In this document: one piece after another, positions 1 to 8,340 of the stretch
How the letters are laid out: each line of letters opens with the position of its first letter
How positions within the stretch are numbered: position 1 is the first letter of the stretch
Source: Oribacterium sp. oral taxon 078 str. F0262
GTDB lineage: Bacteria > Bacillota > Clostridia > Lachnospirales > Lachnospiraceae
Assembly (NCBI RefSeq): GCF_000160135.1
Contig: NZ_GG729933.1
Coordinates: 440,816-504,815 of the forward strand
Direction of reading: 5' to 3'
Length of the DNA: 64,000 nt
Notes under the pieces: generated by a model
The model's input: only the letters and a program-made list of their open reading frames with translations
What the model was told of the DNA's origin: nothing
Databases searched by the model: none
Program-made: the position numbers and the translations under genes

Positions 1-1
1 G

Positions 2-619
2 ATGGGACAGCATGCGGCCGGATGCAGGGAAGAGAGGGAGAGGATGGAGCGCTTTTTGAGAAAGCCGCCGAAGAAAAGAAAGAAGGACGGACGCATACAG
101 ACAGAGGGCGGAGAGCTCCTTTCCTCCTACCAGAGGAAGCTCAGGGAACGTCTCTCCTCGGAAGCGGAGAGCGAGGAGAGCGCCAAGTCAGCGCATGGGC
201 AGGATCGATCGGACGGTGAAGGCGGGAGAGGGGAGAGGGGGCGGGAGCCCGACTATCGCTTTGAGCCCTGCCGGGAGAGCTTTTGCTGCATCCATTGCGG
301 GCGGGAAATCCGGGCCGAAGGGGCAGGCTCTGCGCACAGGAATCACTGCCCCCACTGTCTTCACAGTCTCCATGTGGATCGGGAGCCGGGGGACCGCGCG
401 TCGGACTGCCGCGGGGAGATGGAGGCGATCGCTGTCTGGGTGAAGGAGGACGGAGAGTGGGCCCTCATTCACCGCTGCAAAAAGTGCGGAAAGCTGAGCG
501 CAAACCGCGTCCTCTCGGATGACAATCCGCTTGCCCTCATGCAGCTTGCCGTAAAGGCTCTCGCGAATCCTCCCTTTCCTCTCCGCTTCCTGGAGGACTA
601 CCTCCGGGGAGTCCGCTGA
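2..619 (+). CDS. RNHCP-domain zinc-ribbon protein (5' end uncertain)
   Basis: The C-terminal half carries the RNHCP-family pattern: a CxxC pair (CIHC), then RNHCPHC, a GDR stretch, and a second CKKC pair followed by an NR and a DD motif. These would form two zinc ribbons. The N-terminal ~75 residues are very basic and then acidic, low complexity, and probably disordered. The reading frame is open to the window edge, so a start further upstream is possible. ATG at 2 and ATG at 44 are both candidates; neither has an ideally spaced ribosome site. The molecular role of RNHCP proteins is not established; nucleic-acid binding is an inference from the ribbons and basic N-terminus. Confidence 0.75.
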   Translation: MGQHAAGCREERERMERFLRKPPKKRKKDGRIQTEGGELLSSYQRKLRERLSSEAESEESAKSAHGQDRSDGEGGRGERGREPDYRFEPCRESFCCIHCGREIRAEGAGSAHRNHCPHCLHSLHVDREPGDRASDCRGEMEAIAVWVKEDGEWALIHRCKKCGKLSANRVLSDDNPLALMQLAVKALANPPFPLRFLEDYLRGVR

Positions 620-719
620 GCCTTGGGAAGCTTGGATTCTTCGCTTGATTTTGCCGGCGGCAGGGACATGCGCTCCTCCGGGCTCAAGAGGAGTGCGGGA
701 TGGGAGGCTGTCATCCGGC

Positions 720-748
720 TTCACAGAAGGTAAAAAGGATGCTATACT
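720..748 (+). promoter_or_regulatory. Sigma-A promoter for the PAP2-LDH operon
   Basis: TTCACA at 720-725 and TATACT at 743-748 are separated by exactly 17 bases. The PAP2 start codon lies 41 bases downstream. The following two genes are tightly spaced, so this is the likely operon promoter. Confidence 0.6.
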
Positions 749-788
749 TTAGCCATTTAGGAGAAGGATATCTCGGAAAAGGAGCCGG

Positions 789-1523
789 ATGGAGAGAATC
801 AGAAAGCTTATCAAAAAATATCGCTGCGCCTGGGTGCTGTACTATGGGATCCTCTATCTTCTTTGGTTTTGGGTCCTGGAGAAATCCGTCACGAAAGCGA
901 CAGGCTTTCATGTCATGCATACTCGCTTTGATGATATGATTCCCTTTTGCGAATATTTCATCGTACCTTACTTTCTGTGGTTTATCTATATCTTCGGGGG
1001 GGTACTGTATTTCCTTTTTGTGAATCGTTCGGATTTTTATCATGTCACGGCCTTCCTCTACAGCGGGATGATACTCAGCCTCGTGATCTGCACCATCTAT
1101 CCGAACGGGACGGATCTCCGCCCGGCGCTTATGCCGCATAAGAATATCTTTACGGACTGGGTGGCCTGGCTTTACCGGACGGATACCTGTACCAATGTTT
1201 TTCCGAGCGTTCACGTCTACAATTCCATTGCGATGCATATTGCGATTATGAAGAGTAAGGACATCGCGGGGCTTAAGCATGGAGCGCTGATCCGGAGAGG
1301 CTCCTTTCTGCTGGCGCTCCTCATCTGTCTCGCGACGCTCTTTTTAAAGCAGCATTCGCTTTTGGATGTGAGCGCATCCTGTATTCTCGCGAGTATTGTC
1401 TATGGATTTGTCTATGGCTATCCTGTCTTTGAAGAGGATGGGGTCCCCGATGGGGAGCTCGCAGCGGAGCGGGAGCTTTCCAAGCGCCGTCTCCGGCTGA
1501 TCTCAAAGAGAAGGGAGAGCTAG
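789..1523 (+). CDS. PAP2-superfamily membrane phosphatase
   Basis: A 244-residue protein with about six hydrophobic segments. It has a weak first phosphatase motif ending in DLRP (residues 109-112), a clear second motif FPSVH (138-142) and a third motif KQHSLLD (187-193), in which the histidine and aspartate complete the catalytic site of type 2 phosphatidic acid phosphatases. The likely substrate is a lipid phosphate or polyprenyl pyrophosphate in the membrane; which one cannot be told. The start follows AAAAGGAG at a good spacing. It is the first gene of a short operon with the dehydrogenase 13 bases downstream. Confidence 0.8.
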   Translation: MERIRKLIKKYRCAWVLYYGILYLLWFWVLEKSVTKATGFHVMHTRFDDMIPFCEYFIVPYFLWFIYIFGGVLYFLFVNRSDFYHVTAFLYSGMILSLVICTIYPNGTDLRPALMPHKNIFTDWVAWLYRTDTCTNVFPSVHVYNSIAMHIAIMKSKDIAGLKHGALIRRGSFLLALLICLATLFLKQHSLLDVSASCILASIVYGFVYGYPVFEEDGVPDGELAAERELSKRRLRLISKRRES

Positions 1524-1536
1524 GAAGGACTGCATT

Positions 1537-2487
1537 ATGGGGGAGAGAAAGAGCAGGGTAGTGATCGCCGGTGTGGGAAATGTGGGTGCCACCACGGCCT
1601 ACAGCATCATAAACCAGGGGCTCTGCGAGGAGATTGTGCTGATCGATGTGAATCGGGAGAAGGCGCTGGCAGAGGCGATGGATATGGAGCATTCCACCTA
1701 CTTCATGAACCGGAATATCAAGGTGAGGGAGGGGGGATATGAGGACTGCCGGGAGGCGGATATCGTCGTGATCACCGCGTCGGCCCCGATGCCGAAGAAC
1801 TCGAACAACCGCCTGGAGATGCTTGCGCCCAGCATGGGAATCATAAGGAGCATCGTCACGGAGGTCATGAAGAGCGGCTTTTCCGGGATCTTCGTCGTCG
1901 TGTCGAATCCGGTCGATATCATGACTTATTATTGCTGGAAGATCTCCGGCCTTCCAAAGGAGCGGGTGATCGGGAGCGGTACCACGCTGGACACGGCGCG
2001 CCTTTGCATCAGCCTCTCGAAGCTCTATGAGCTTGACGCAAAAAGCGTGCAGGCCTATGTCATAGGGGAGCACGGTGACAGTGAGCTCGTCTCCTGGGAT
2101 TCTGCGAATATCGGGGGGAAGAATATATCGGATGTCATGCGGGACAATGCGGAGCGAACCGCCGGAAAGACGAAGGAGGAGCTTCTGAGGGAAACCGTTC
2201 AGGCGGGATGGGATATTTTCCAGCGGAAGGGCAATACCTGCTACGGCATCGCGGCTTCCACCACGGCGATCATCAAGTCCATACTCTTTGATGAAAACAG
2301 GATATACCCGGTCTCTGTGATGCTGGACGGGGCCTACGGCCTGAAAAACGTGTTTCTGAGCGCGCCGACGATCCTGAACCGGCAGGGGGCGAAGGAGGTC
2401 GTGGAGATTCACCTGAATCCGGAGGAGCTCGCCGCCTACCGCCGTTCCGCGAAGCTCCTCTCCGACTTCTATGAGGAGCTGTGCTGA
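1537..2487 (+). CDS. L-lactate/2-hydroxyacid dehydrogenase family, atypical substrate loop
   Basis: The whole length (316 residues) aligns by eye with NAD-dependent L-LDH/MDH enzymes. There is a GxGNVG nucleotide site (residues 12-17), an SNPVD strand (123-127), the catalytic Asp-Arg pair in TLDTAR (150-155) and the catalytic histidine in GEHGDSE (H179). The mobile substrate loop is not standard. Where LDH has Gln and MDH has Arg, this protein reads ASAPMPKNSNNR (81-92), with Met at the specificity position and one extra residue. It may therefore reduce a bulkier 2-oxoacid than pyruvate. Substrate is an inference; fold and cofactor are secure. Confidence 0.85.
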   Translation: MGERKSRVVIAGVGNVGATTAYSIINQGLCEEIVLIDVNREKALAEAMDMEHSTYFMNRNIKVREGGYEDCREADIVVITASAPMPKNSNNRLEMLAPSMGIIRSIVTEVMKSGFSGIFVVVSNPVDIMTYYCWKISGLPKERVIGSGTTLDTARLCISLSKLYELDAKSVQAYVIGEHGDSELVSWDSANIGGKNISDVMRDNAERTAGKTKEELLRETVQAGWDIFQRKGNTCYGIAASTTAIIKSILFDENRIYPVSVMLDGAYGLKNVFLSAPTILNRQGAKEVVEIHLNPEELAAYRRSAKLLSDFYEELC

Positions 2488-3050
2488 TGCCGCTCCTTCG
2501 AAATGCATGGGGGCATTTCCGGACGATCAACCACCATAAGTGGGAGGTCCTGAAGAACTGCTTCCGGATCGGACTCTACCGGCAGGGGCTTTTGCATGAT
2601 CTTTCAAAGTACAGCCCGACGGAGTTTCGGACCGGCATCCGCTACTACAAGGGAACCCAGAGCCCGAACGGGGTGGAGAGACTGGCGACGGGCGTCTCTC
2701 CCGCCTGGCTGCATCACAAGGGGCGGAACAAGCATCACTTCGAGTACTGGGTGGATTATGATCTCAAGGATCCGAATCGTATGATCGGCTGCCGCATGCC
2801 CTACCGCTATGTGGCGGAGATGTTCTGTGATCGGGTCGCGGCCTGCAAGGTCTACAGGGGAAAGGATTACCGTGACAGCTGTCCCTGGGAGTATTTTCGA
2901 AAGATGGAGCACACGCCGCTCCTCCACGAGAAGACGAGGGAGGAGCTTATCTTTTTATTGAAGCTTCTCCGGGATGAGGGGGAGAAGGCCGCCTTTGACT
3001 ATCTAAGGGGAGAGGTCAGAAGGAGGCGGCGCGAACGGGACTATTTTTGA
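2487..3050 (+). CDS. DUF5662-type conserved protein
   Basis: A 187-residue soluble protein rich in His and Asp, with HDLSKYSPTEF near the N-terminus and HHKGRNKHHFEYW in the middle. These are the hallmarks of the DUF5662 family and suggest a metal-binding, HD-like helical fold. No function is established. The stop codon of the dehydrogenase overlaps the ATG (TGATG), and GAGGAG at 2473-2478 is correctly spaced for ATG 2487, so I prefer it over GTG 2481. Translational coupling to the dehydrogenase is likely. The C-terminus is strongly basic. Confidence 0.75.
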   Translation: MPLLRNAWGHFRTINHHKWEVLKNCFRIGLYRQGLLHDLSKYSPTEFRTGIRYYKGTQSPNGVERLATGVSPAWLHHKGRNKHHFEYWVDYDLKDPNRMIGCRMPYRYVAEMFCDRVAACKVYRGKDYRDSCPWEYFRKMEHTPLLHEKTREELIFLLKLLRDEGEKAAFDYLRGEVRRRRRERDYF

Positions 3051-3058
3051 AGGAAGCC

Positions 3059-3087
3059 TTGACAGCGGATAGAAAGCTTGCTAGAAT
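3059..3087 (+). promoter_or_regulatory. Sigma-A promoter for tRNA-Arg
   Basis: TTGACA (3059-3064) and TAGAAT (3082-3087) are separated by 17 bases, ending 29 bases before the mature tRNA 5' end. Confidence 0.75.
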
Positions 3088-3116
3088 TGCTTCTGCAGCT
3101 TGAAAGAGGCAGCTGT

Positions 3117-3190
3117 GCGTGCGTAGCTCAGCTGGATAGAGCGTCTGGCTACGGACCAGAAGGTCGCGTGTTCGAATCATGTCGCACGCA
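3117..3190 (+). tRNA. tRNA-Arg (anticodon ACG)
   Basis: A 74-base cloverleaf. The acceptor stem GCGTGCG pairs with CGCACGC, followed by discriminator A. The D-stem is GCTC/GAGC. The anticodon stem is TCTGG/CCAGA around loop CTACGGA, giving anticodon ACG. The T-arm contains TTCGAAT. CCA is not encoded. Confidence 0.95.
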
Positions 3191-3195
3191 GAAAA

Positions 3196-3240
3196 GAAGG
3201 AGACACTGTGGATTTGCAGTGCCTCCTTTATTATTTTTTC
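3196..3240. terminator. Hairpin terminator between tRNA-Arg and the Rrf2 gene
   Basis: AAGGAGACACTG pairs with CAGTGCCTCCTT across an eight-base loop, with one mismatch, and is followed by a T-rich run. It sits between convergent transcription units and also overlaps the 3' end of the minus-strand regulator gene, so it may work in both directions. Confidence 0.75.
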
Positions 3241-3635
3241 AGAAGATCGGAGAGGTGGTAGCGGTTTACTACGCTGTAGATCGCCTCGTCAATCTCCCGG
3301 TAGAGGGGAAAGGTCGGGCAGGTCGCGGATTTCTCACAGCTCTTTCCGTCCATCAGGCATTCCACCGGGGCGAGCGTGCCCTCGGCTGCATTCAGGATAT
3401 CCCCGACAGCGATCTCCGAGGCGGGGCGGGTAAAGAGATAACCGCCCCTTGCACCCCGGACACTTCTGAGAAAGCCTCCCTTCACCATAAGGGCGATGAT
3501 CTGCTCCAGATATTTCAGGGAGATTCCCCGCCGCTCTGAGATCTCTTTGATGGAGACAGGAGTCCGTCCGTCGCTGTTTTCCGCGATATCGATCAGCGTG
3601 GTGAGCGCATAGCGCCCCTTCGTGGAAATCATCAT
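3231..3635 (-). CDS. Rrf2-family (IscR-like) transcriptional regulator
   Basis: A 134-residue Rrf2 protein. The N-terminal winged helix begins MISTKGRYAL, the recognition region contains ISLKYLEQI, and the wing is VRGARGGY. Three cysteines (residues 93, 100, 106) lie in the position and spacing used by IscR-type members to bind an Fe-S cluster. This suggests redox or iron-sulfur sensing; it could equally be a CymR-type repressor of sulfur metabolism, but those usually lack the cysteine triad. It is convergent with tRNA-Arg and divergent from pflB, so control of the pfl region or of its own gene is plausible but not shown. Confidence 0.85.
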   Translation of the reverse strand: MMISTKGRYALTTLIDIAENSDGRTPVSIKEISERRGISLKYLEQIIALMVKGGFLRSVRGARGGYLFTRPASEIAVGDILNAAEGTLAPVECLMDGKSCEKSATCPTFPLYREIDEAIYSVVNRYHLSDLLKK

Positions 3636-4082
3636 TTTCTTCTCCCTCCTTTTCGGCCGTCCCGCTGATTCTGAAAGTCCTTGACTTTTTCAATAGAGTT
3701 AGGTAAAACTTACTTTGCGTTGCATCTGCAACGAAGTTCCCTCTGTCCCGTGCTGCGCTTTTGGCCGGGGAGGAGAGCGGAGCAGCGCGGACTGGATCCG
3801 CTGCATCCGGCGAAAAACGCAGGTCTATCTTTTTAATCCTAGCATATTACTAGACTTTACTCAAGCATGTATCAGGGAAAAAACAAATCTGAGAAGTATT
3901 ATTGTTTTCCTCCGATACATGGAAAATTCAAGGGATCAGGAGATTGACCCGTAAAAATGTATATTGTATACTGTGCACGGAAAGAGGGTAGTTAAGTTTT
4001 TTCAAGCTTTTATTTCATCCCTCCCGGAAACGGGAAGGCGGTAATCGGACCGGCATAGAACCGGAGAATAGAGAGGCGAGCG
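3636..4082. other. Divergent regulatory region between rrf2 and pflB
   Basis: This 447-base stretch has no convincing gene. It holds an AT-rich segment with the short inverted repeat GTAA-AAC-TTAC near 3705 on the rrf2 side, and the strong pfl promoter near 3944-3972. The pflB leader is about 100 bases long. I see no riboswitch-like fold. Confidence 0.5.
3944..3972 (+). promoter_or_regulatory. Sigma-A promoter for pflB
   Basis: TTGACC (3944-3949) and TATACT (3967-3972) are separated by 17 bases. It is a near-consensus promoter, as expected for a highly expressed fermentation enzyme. Confidence 0.75.
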
Positions 4083-6329
4083 ATGAGAGAAGAATGGAGA
4101 GGCTTTAAGGGTGGTCACTGGCTCAGGGATGTCAACGTGAGAGACTTCATTCAGGAGAACTACACGGCCTACGATGGAGATGCGTCCTTCCTTTCGGGCC
4201 CCACAGAGGCGACGAATGAGCTCTGGGCTGAGGTACAGAAGCTTCAGAAGGAGGAGAGGGCAAAGGGCGGCGTCCTGGATATGGAGACGAAGCGGGTCTC
4301 CGGGATCACAGCCTACGGCCCGGCTTACATCGCGGAGGGGACGAAGGAGAAGGAAAAAGTCGTAGGGCTTCAGACGGACAAGCCCCTGAAGAGAGCTTTC
4401 ATGCCCTACGGCGGGATCAAGATGGCGGAGCAGGCGCTGACGACCTACGGCTATACGCCGGACCCGGAGCTTCACAAGATCTTCACGGAGTACCACAAGA
4501 CGCACAACCAGGGCGTCTTTGATGCCTATACACCGGAGATGATCAAGGCGAGGCACAATAAGATCGTGACGGGTCTTCCGGATACCTATGGAAGGGGACG
4601 GATCGTGGGCGACTACCGGAGGGTAGCGCTCTACGGCATTGACTTCCTGATCGAAAAGAAGCAGGAGGATCTCGCGAACTGCGGCTGCGGCATTATGACG
4701 GATGATGTCGTGCGGCAGAGGGAGGAGATCTCCGATCAGATCCGCGCGCTGAAGCAGATGAAGGAAATGGCCTCCTCCTACGGCTATGACATTTCGGTCC
4801 CGGCTAAGAATGCGGCGGAGGCGGTGCAGTGGCTCTATTTCGGCTATCTTGCGGCGATCCGGACGCAGAACGGCGCCGCGATGTCTGTGGGGCGTATCTC
4901 GACCTTCCTGGATATCTATATTGAGAGGGACCTGAAGGACGGTGCCATCACGGAAAAGGAGGCACAGGAGCTCATCGACCACTTCGTGATGAAACTTCGG
5001 ATGGTGAAGTTTGCGAGAATCCCGTCCTATAACCAGCTCTTCTCCGGAGATCCGGTCTGGGCGACGCTGGAAGTCGCGGGGATGGGGCAGGACGGAAGAT
5101 CCATGGTGACAAAGAACGATTTCCGTTTCCTCCACACCCTGGAGAATATGGGCCCTGCGCCGGAGCCGAATCTGACCGTGCTCTATACGAAGCGCCTGCC
5201 GGAGAGCTTTAAGGAGTATGCGGCCCGGATTTCTGTGAAGACTTCGTCCGTGCAGTATGAGAACGACGATGTCATGCGCCCGGTCTGGGGGGATGACTAC
5301 AGCATCTGCTGCTGTGTCTCCGCGACGCAGACCGGAAAGGAGATGCAGTTCTTCGGGGCGAGAGCGAATCTTGCGAAGTGCCTCCTCTACGCGATCAACG
5401 GCGGGAGAGATATGAAGACCAAGGAGCAGGTATCCCCGCCCTTTGCGCCGATCAGCTCCGAGTACCTGGACTACGATGAGGTGATGAAGAAGTATGATCT
5501 GATGATGGACTGGCTCGCGGGGCTCTACGTCAACACCCTGAATCTGATCCAGTACATGCATGATAAGTACTTCTACGAGGCGGCGGAGATGGCCCTCATT
5601 GATACCGATGTCAGAAGGACCTTCGCGACCGGCATCGCGGGCTTCTCCCATGTGGTCGATTCGCTTTCTGCGATCAAGTACGCGAAGGTACGGACGATCC
5701 GGGATGAGAGCGGCCTGGTCATGGATTTTGAGACGGAGGGAGACTTCCCGCGCTATGGAAATGACGATGACCGGGCGGATGATATCGCGGTGGAGCTCCT
5801 CCATACCTTCCTCACGAAGATCAAGAAGTATCATACCTATCGGAATTCGGAGCCCACGACCTCGATCCTGACAATCACCTCCAACGTGGTCTACGGGAAG
5901 GCCACCGGGAATATGCCGGATGGGAGAAGGGCCGGAGAGCCCCTGTCTCCGGGAGCGAACCCCTGCTATGGGGCGGAGAAGAACGGGCTTTTGGCTTCTC
6001 TGAATTCGGTCGCGAAGCTCCCCTATGAGTATGCGCTGGACGGGATCTCGAACACGCAGACCATCAATCCCTCGGCACTCGGACATACGGAGGATGAGGA
6101 GACGAAGACGCTTGTGCGGGTCATGGATGGTTATTTCGCAAAGGGCGCGCATCATCTGAATGTCAACATCTTCGGCGTCGAGAAGCTCAGGGATGCGATG
6201 GAGCACCCGGAGAAGCCGGAGTACGCGAACTTCACGATCCGGGTTTCCGGCTATGCGGTGAAGTTCATCGACCTCACGAGGGAGCAGCAGCTCGATGTGA
6301 TCGCGAGGACCGAGCACAAGAAGCTTTAA
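4083..6329 (+). CDS. pflB: Pyruvate formate-lyase (formate C-acetyltransferase)
   Basis: A 748-residue glycyl-radical enzyme that splits pyruvate and CoA into acetyl-CoA and formate in the cytoplasm. The active-site cysteines lie in a run C409-C410-C411, followed by VS and then [12 protein letters not shown], as in E. coli PflB. The radical glycine is in RVSGYAVKF (about G723). Length is normal for the family and the protein appears intact. The RVSGYA tail together with the adjacent activase gene supports PFL rather than another glycyl-radical enzyme. It has its own promoter and a hairpin behind it, so pflA may be partly uncoupled from it. Confidence 0.97.
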   Translation: MREEWRGFKGGHWLRDVNVRDFIQENYTAYDGDASFLSGPTEATNELWAEVQKLQKEERAKGGVLDMETKRVSGITAYGPAYIAEGTKEKEKVVGLQTDKPLKRAFMPYGGIKMAEQALTTYGYTPDPELHKIFTEYHKTHNQGVFDAYTPEMIKARHNKIVTGLPDTYGRGRIVGDYRRVALYGIDFLIEKKQEDLANCGCGIMTDDVVRQREEISDQIRALKQMKEMASSYGYDISVPAKNAAEAVQWLYFGYLAAIRTQNGAAMSVGRISTFLDIYIERDLKDGAITEKEAQELIDHFVMKLRMVKFARIPSYNQLFSGDPVWATLEVAGMGQDGRSMVTKNDFRFLHTLENMGPAPEPNLTVLYTKRLPESFKEYAARISVKTSSVQYENDDVMRPVWGDDYSICCCVSATQTGKEMQFFGARANLAKCLLYAINGGRDMKTKEQVSPPFAPISSEYLDYDEVMKKYDLMMDWLAGLYVNTLNLIQYMHDKYFYEAAEMALIDTDVRRTFATGIAGFSHVVDSLSAIKYAKVRTIRDESGLVMDFETEGDFPRYGNDDDRADDIAVELLHTFLTKIKKYHTYRNSEPTTSILTITSNVVYGKATGNMPDGRRAGEPLSPGANPCYGAEKNGLLASLNSVAKLPYEYALDGISNTQTINPSALGHTEDEETKTLVRVMDGYFAKGAHHLNVNIFGVEKLRDAMEHPEKPEYANFTIRVSGYAVKFIDLTREQQLDVIARTEHKKL

Positions 6330-6483
6330 AAAGACGGAAGCTGAGAGGCGAGAGGAGCTGGGACGCTGCGGGAGAAACGCAGCGCCCTGACTTCTGGGAC
6401 AGGGACCGGAATCGATCCGTGTCTCCATGGAGATAGACTGGGAATGAGCCGAGGGCCATTCAGGACAGAGAAGCGACTGTGCC

Positions 6484-6523
6484 AAAGGGCCCGGGAGCAT
6501 GGGATGTTCTGGACGGCCCTTTT
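6484..6523 (+). terminator. Hairpin terminator after pflB
   Basis: AAAGGGCC pairs with GGCCCTTTT across a 23-base loop and runs into four Ts. It lies between pflB and pflA and would attenuate readthrough. A further stable hairpin (CGCTGC/GCAGCG near 6363) lies upstream. Confidence 0.5.
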
Positions 6524-6612
6524 CCGTGCATGTTTCTGGAACGATCGGAGGCTGTCGTTCCTTATCGAAAAAATAACGGTTGGGGATAGAATTTGGGAGA
6601 TCAGGAGGTTTT

Positions 6613-7422
6613 ATGGAGGGCATGGAGGAGAGGCTTATCAATATGGAAAAGGATGCGGCGGATGCGCCTTCCGGTGAAAAGAAGCTTCTTGGGGCGGTGC
6701 ATTCCGTGGAGAGCTTTGGCTCTGTGGACGGACCGGGAACGCGCTTTTTGATCTTTTTGAAGGGCTGCGCGATGCGCTGCCGCTACTGCCATAATCCGGA
6801 TACCTGGGATTATCACTCCGAGGACATGAGAAGCGCGGACTCTCTCCTGGACCAGGCGGAGCGCTATCGGGAGTACTGGGGAGAGGATGGCGGCATTACC
6901 GTGAGCGGGGGCGATCCTCTGATACAGATCGACTTTGTGCTGCAGCTTTTTGAAGAGGCGAAGAGGAGGGGGATCAATACCTGTCTCGATACCTCCGCGC
7001 AGCCCTTTACGAGGAAGAAGCCGTTTTTCGGAAAATTTACGAAACTTATGAAGCTGACGGATACGGTGCTTTTGGACATAAAGGAGATTGACAGCAGGAA
7101 GCATCGCTGGCTCACGGGCTGGGGCAATGAGAATATCCTGGACTGTGCGCGTTACCTCTCTGAAACCGGGGTTCCCGTCTGGATCCGGCACGTGCTTGTA
7201 CCCGGTGTCACAGACCGGGATGAGGAGCTCCGAAGTCTGAAATCCTTTATCGATAGCCTGCATAATGTGAAAAAAGTCGAGATCCTGCCTTATCATACGC
7301 TGGGGGTCTATAAATACGAAAAGCTGGGGATCCCCTACCGCCTCCCGACGGTCAACCCGCCGACAGAACAGGAGATCTCACACGCAAAGGAAATCCTCGG
7401 AATCCAGGAAACCAAAAACTAA
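6613..7422 (+). CDS. pflA: Pyruvate formate-lyase activating enzyme
   Basis: A 269-residue radical-SAM enzyme that installs the glycyl radical on PFL. The CxxxCxxC cluster motif (C52, C56, C59; GCAMRCRYC) and the downstream VSGGDP SAM-binding motif are present. A leader of about 22 residues precedes the family core. ATG 6613 follows AGGAGG (6603-6608) with a short four-base gap, the best start I can find. The gene lies 283 bases behind pflB, on the same strand. Confidence 0.95.
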   Translation: MEGMEERLINMEKDAADAPSGEKKLLGAVHSVESFGSVDGPGTRFLIFLKGCAMRCRYCHNPDTWDYHSEDMRSADSLLDQAERYREYWGEDGGITVSGGDPLIQIDFVLQLFEEAKRRGINTCLDTSAQPFTRKKPFFGKFTKLMKLTDTVLLDIKEIDSRKHRWLTGWGNENILDCARYLSETGVPVWIRHVLVPGVTDRDEELRSLKSFIDSLHNVKKVEILPYHTLGVYKYEKLGIPYRLPTVNPPTEQEISHAKEILGIQETKN

Positions 7423-7472
7423 GCTCCGAAAGACCCGATCAGAATCAAGCAGGAAATTTTCGCAAGGGATGG

Positions 7473-7478
7473 TATAAT
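7473..7478 (+). promoter_or_regulatory. -10 box for the structured RNA array
   Basis: A perfect TATAAT with a GG immediately upstream. The expected start falls at 7485-7488, the first base of the long hairpin. No good -35 hexamer is visible here, unlike the second locus at 60.53 kb. The shared TTCCAG between -10 and hairpin suggests both are the same promoter module. Confidence 0.55.
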
Positions 7479-7485
7479 GATTCCA

Positions 7486-7640
7486 GTGTCTAAAGTCTCT
7501 CCGACGCGACGTGCTCGCACGGCGGAGTCGGAGAGACTTTAAGACACGCCCCGGCATGAGCAGGGAGGGATGCGGAGCAGACCGGGAGTGCGAATGTCGG
7601 GGAGCATGCTGAGAGCGACGAAGCCGCGAAAGCATGCGTG
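7486..7640 (+). ncRNA. Candidate structured RNA, locus A, complete copy
   Basis: The element begins with a ~20-bp hairpin (7486-7547; GTGTCT...AGACAC outside, capped by CGTG-CTCG-CACG). A second helix, CCCCGGCAT (7549-7557) with ATGTCGGGG (7594-7602), encloses the loop motif GAGCAGGGAG, a small TGC/GCA hairpin and GGGAGTGCGAA. A third hairpin, GCATGC (7604-7609) with GCATGC (7632-7637), follows. The same layout with different stem sequences recurs at 60569-60720, so the fold is supported by compensatory changes. It is not a tRNA, tmRNA, 6S or SRP RNA that I recognise. It sits upstream of the HerA-like ATPase gene; whether it acts in cis or as an independent RNA is open. Confidence 0.7.
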
Positions 7641-8330
7641 GAATCAGGAAAAGTAGAGCGGCGCACGGCGGAGTCGGAGAGACTTTAAGACACGCCCCGG
7701 CATGAGCAGGGAGGGCTGCGAAGCAGACCGGGAGTGCGAATGTCGGGGAGCATGCTGAGAGCGACGCAGACGCGAAAGCATGCGTGGAATCAGGAAAAAG
7801 TGGAGCGGCACGGGAGGGTCGGAGAGACTTTAGGATGCGCCCTTTATGAGCAGAGAGGGCTGCGAAGCAGAGCGAGAGTGCGAATGTCGGGGAGCATGCT
7901 GAGAGCGACGCAGACGCGAAAGCATGCGAGGAATCATTGTAAGAGCCGGGAAAAGGGCGAAGCCGGAGAGACTTTAGGATGCGCCCTTTATGAGCACGGA
8001 GGGCTGCGAAGTAGAGCGAGAGTGCGAATGTCGGGGAGCATGCTGAGAGCGACGCAGACGCGAAAGCATGCGTGGAATCATTGTAAGAGCAGGGAAAAGG
8101 GCGAAGTCGGAGAGACTTTAGGATGCGCCCTTTATGAGCAGGGAGGGATGCGGAGCAGACCGGGAGTGCGAATGCCCGGGAGCATGCTGAGAGCGACGCA
8201 GCCGCGAAAGCATGCGTGGAATCAGGAAAAAGTGGAGCGGCACGGCGGATTAGGATGCGCCCTTTATGAGCACGGAGGGCTGCGGAGCAGAGCGGGAGAG
8301 CCCTGCTTTATGGAGAAGAGGCAGAGAAGG
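7641..8330 (+). repeat. Tandem diverging copies of the structured RNA element
   Basis: Four further copies and one partial copy follow the complete element at a period of ~145 bases, anchored by TCGGAGAGACTTTA at about 7674, 7819, 7964 and 8107 and a remnant near 8250. They keep GAGCA, GCGAAT and the GCATGC hairpin but lose the 5' arm of the long hairpin. From the third copy on, the left arm of the second helix changes from CCCCGGCAT to GCGCCCTTTAT, which no longer pairs with ATGTCGGGG. In two copies it can instead pair with a newly present AAAGGGCG upstream (7945 and 8096). An open frame across the array is an artefact of the repeat period. Confidence 0.75.
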
Positions 8331-8340
8331 AGAGGGAAGG

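Noticed and set aside
3715-3954. 79-residue open frame before pflB
   Set aside because: It covers the pfl promoter region and has no ribosome site or recognisable motif.
4002-6641. 879-residue open frame on the minus strand
   Set aside because: It is antisense to pflB, whose active-site motifs and promoter are clear. Long antisense frames are common in GC-rich genes.
7486-8330. CRISPR array
   Set aside because: Repeat units are ~145 bases and contiguous, with no short repeat alternating with unique spacers. The arrays at 42.7 kb and 62.5 kb fail for the same reason. No cas genes are present.
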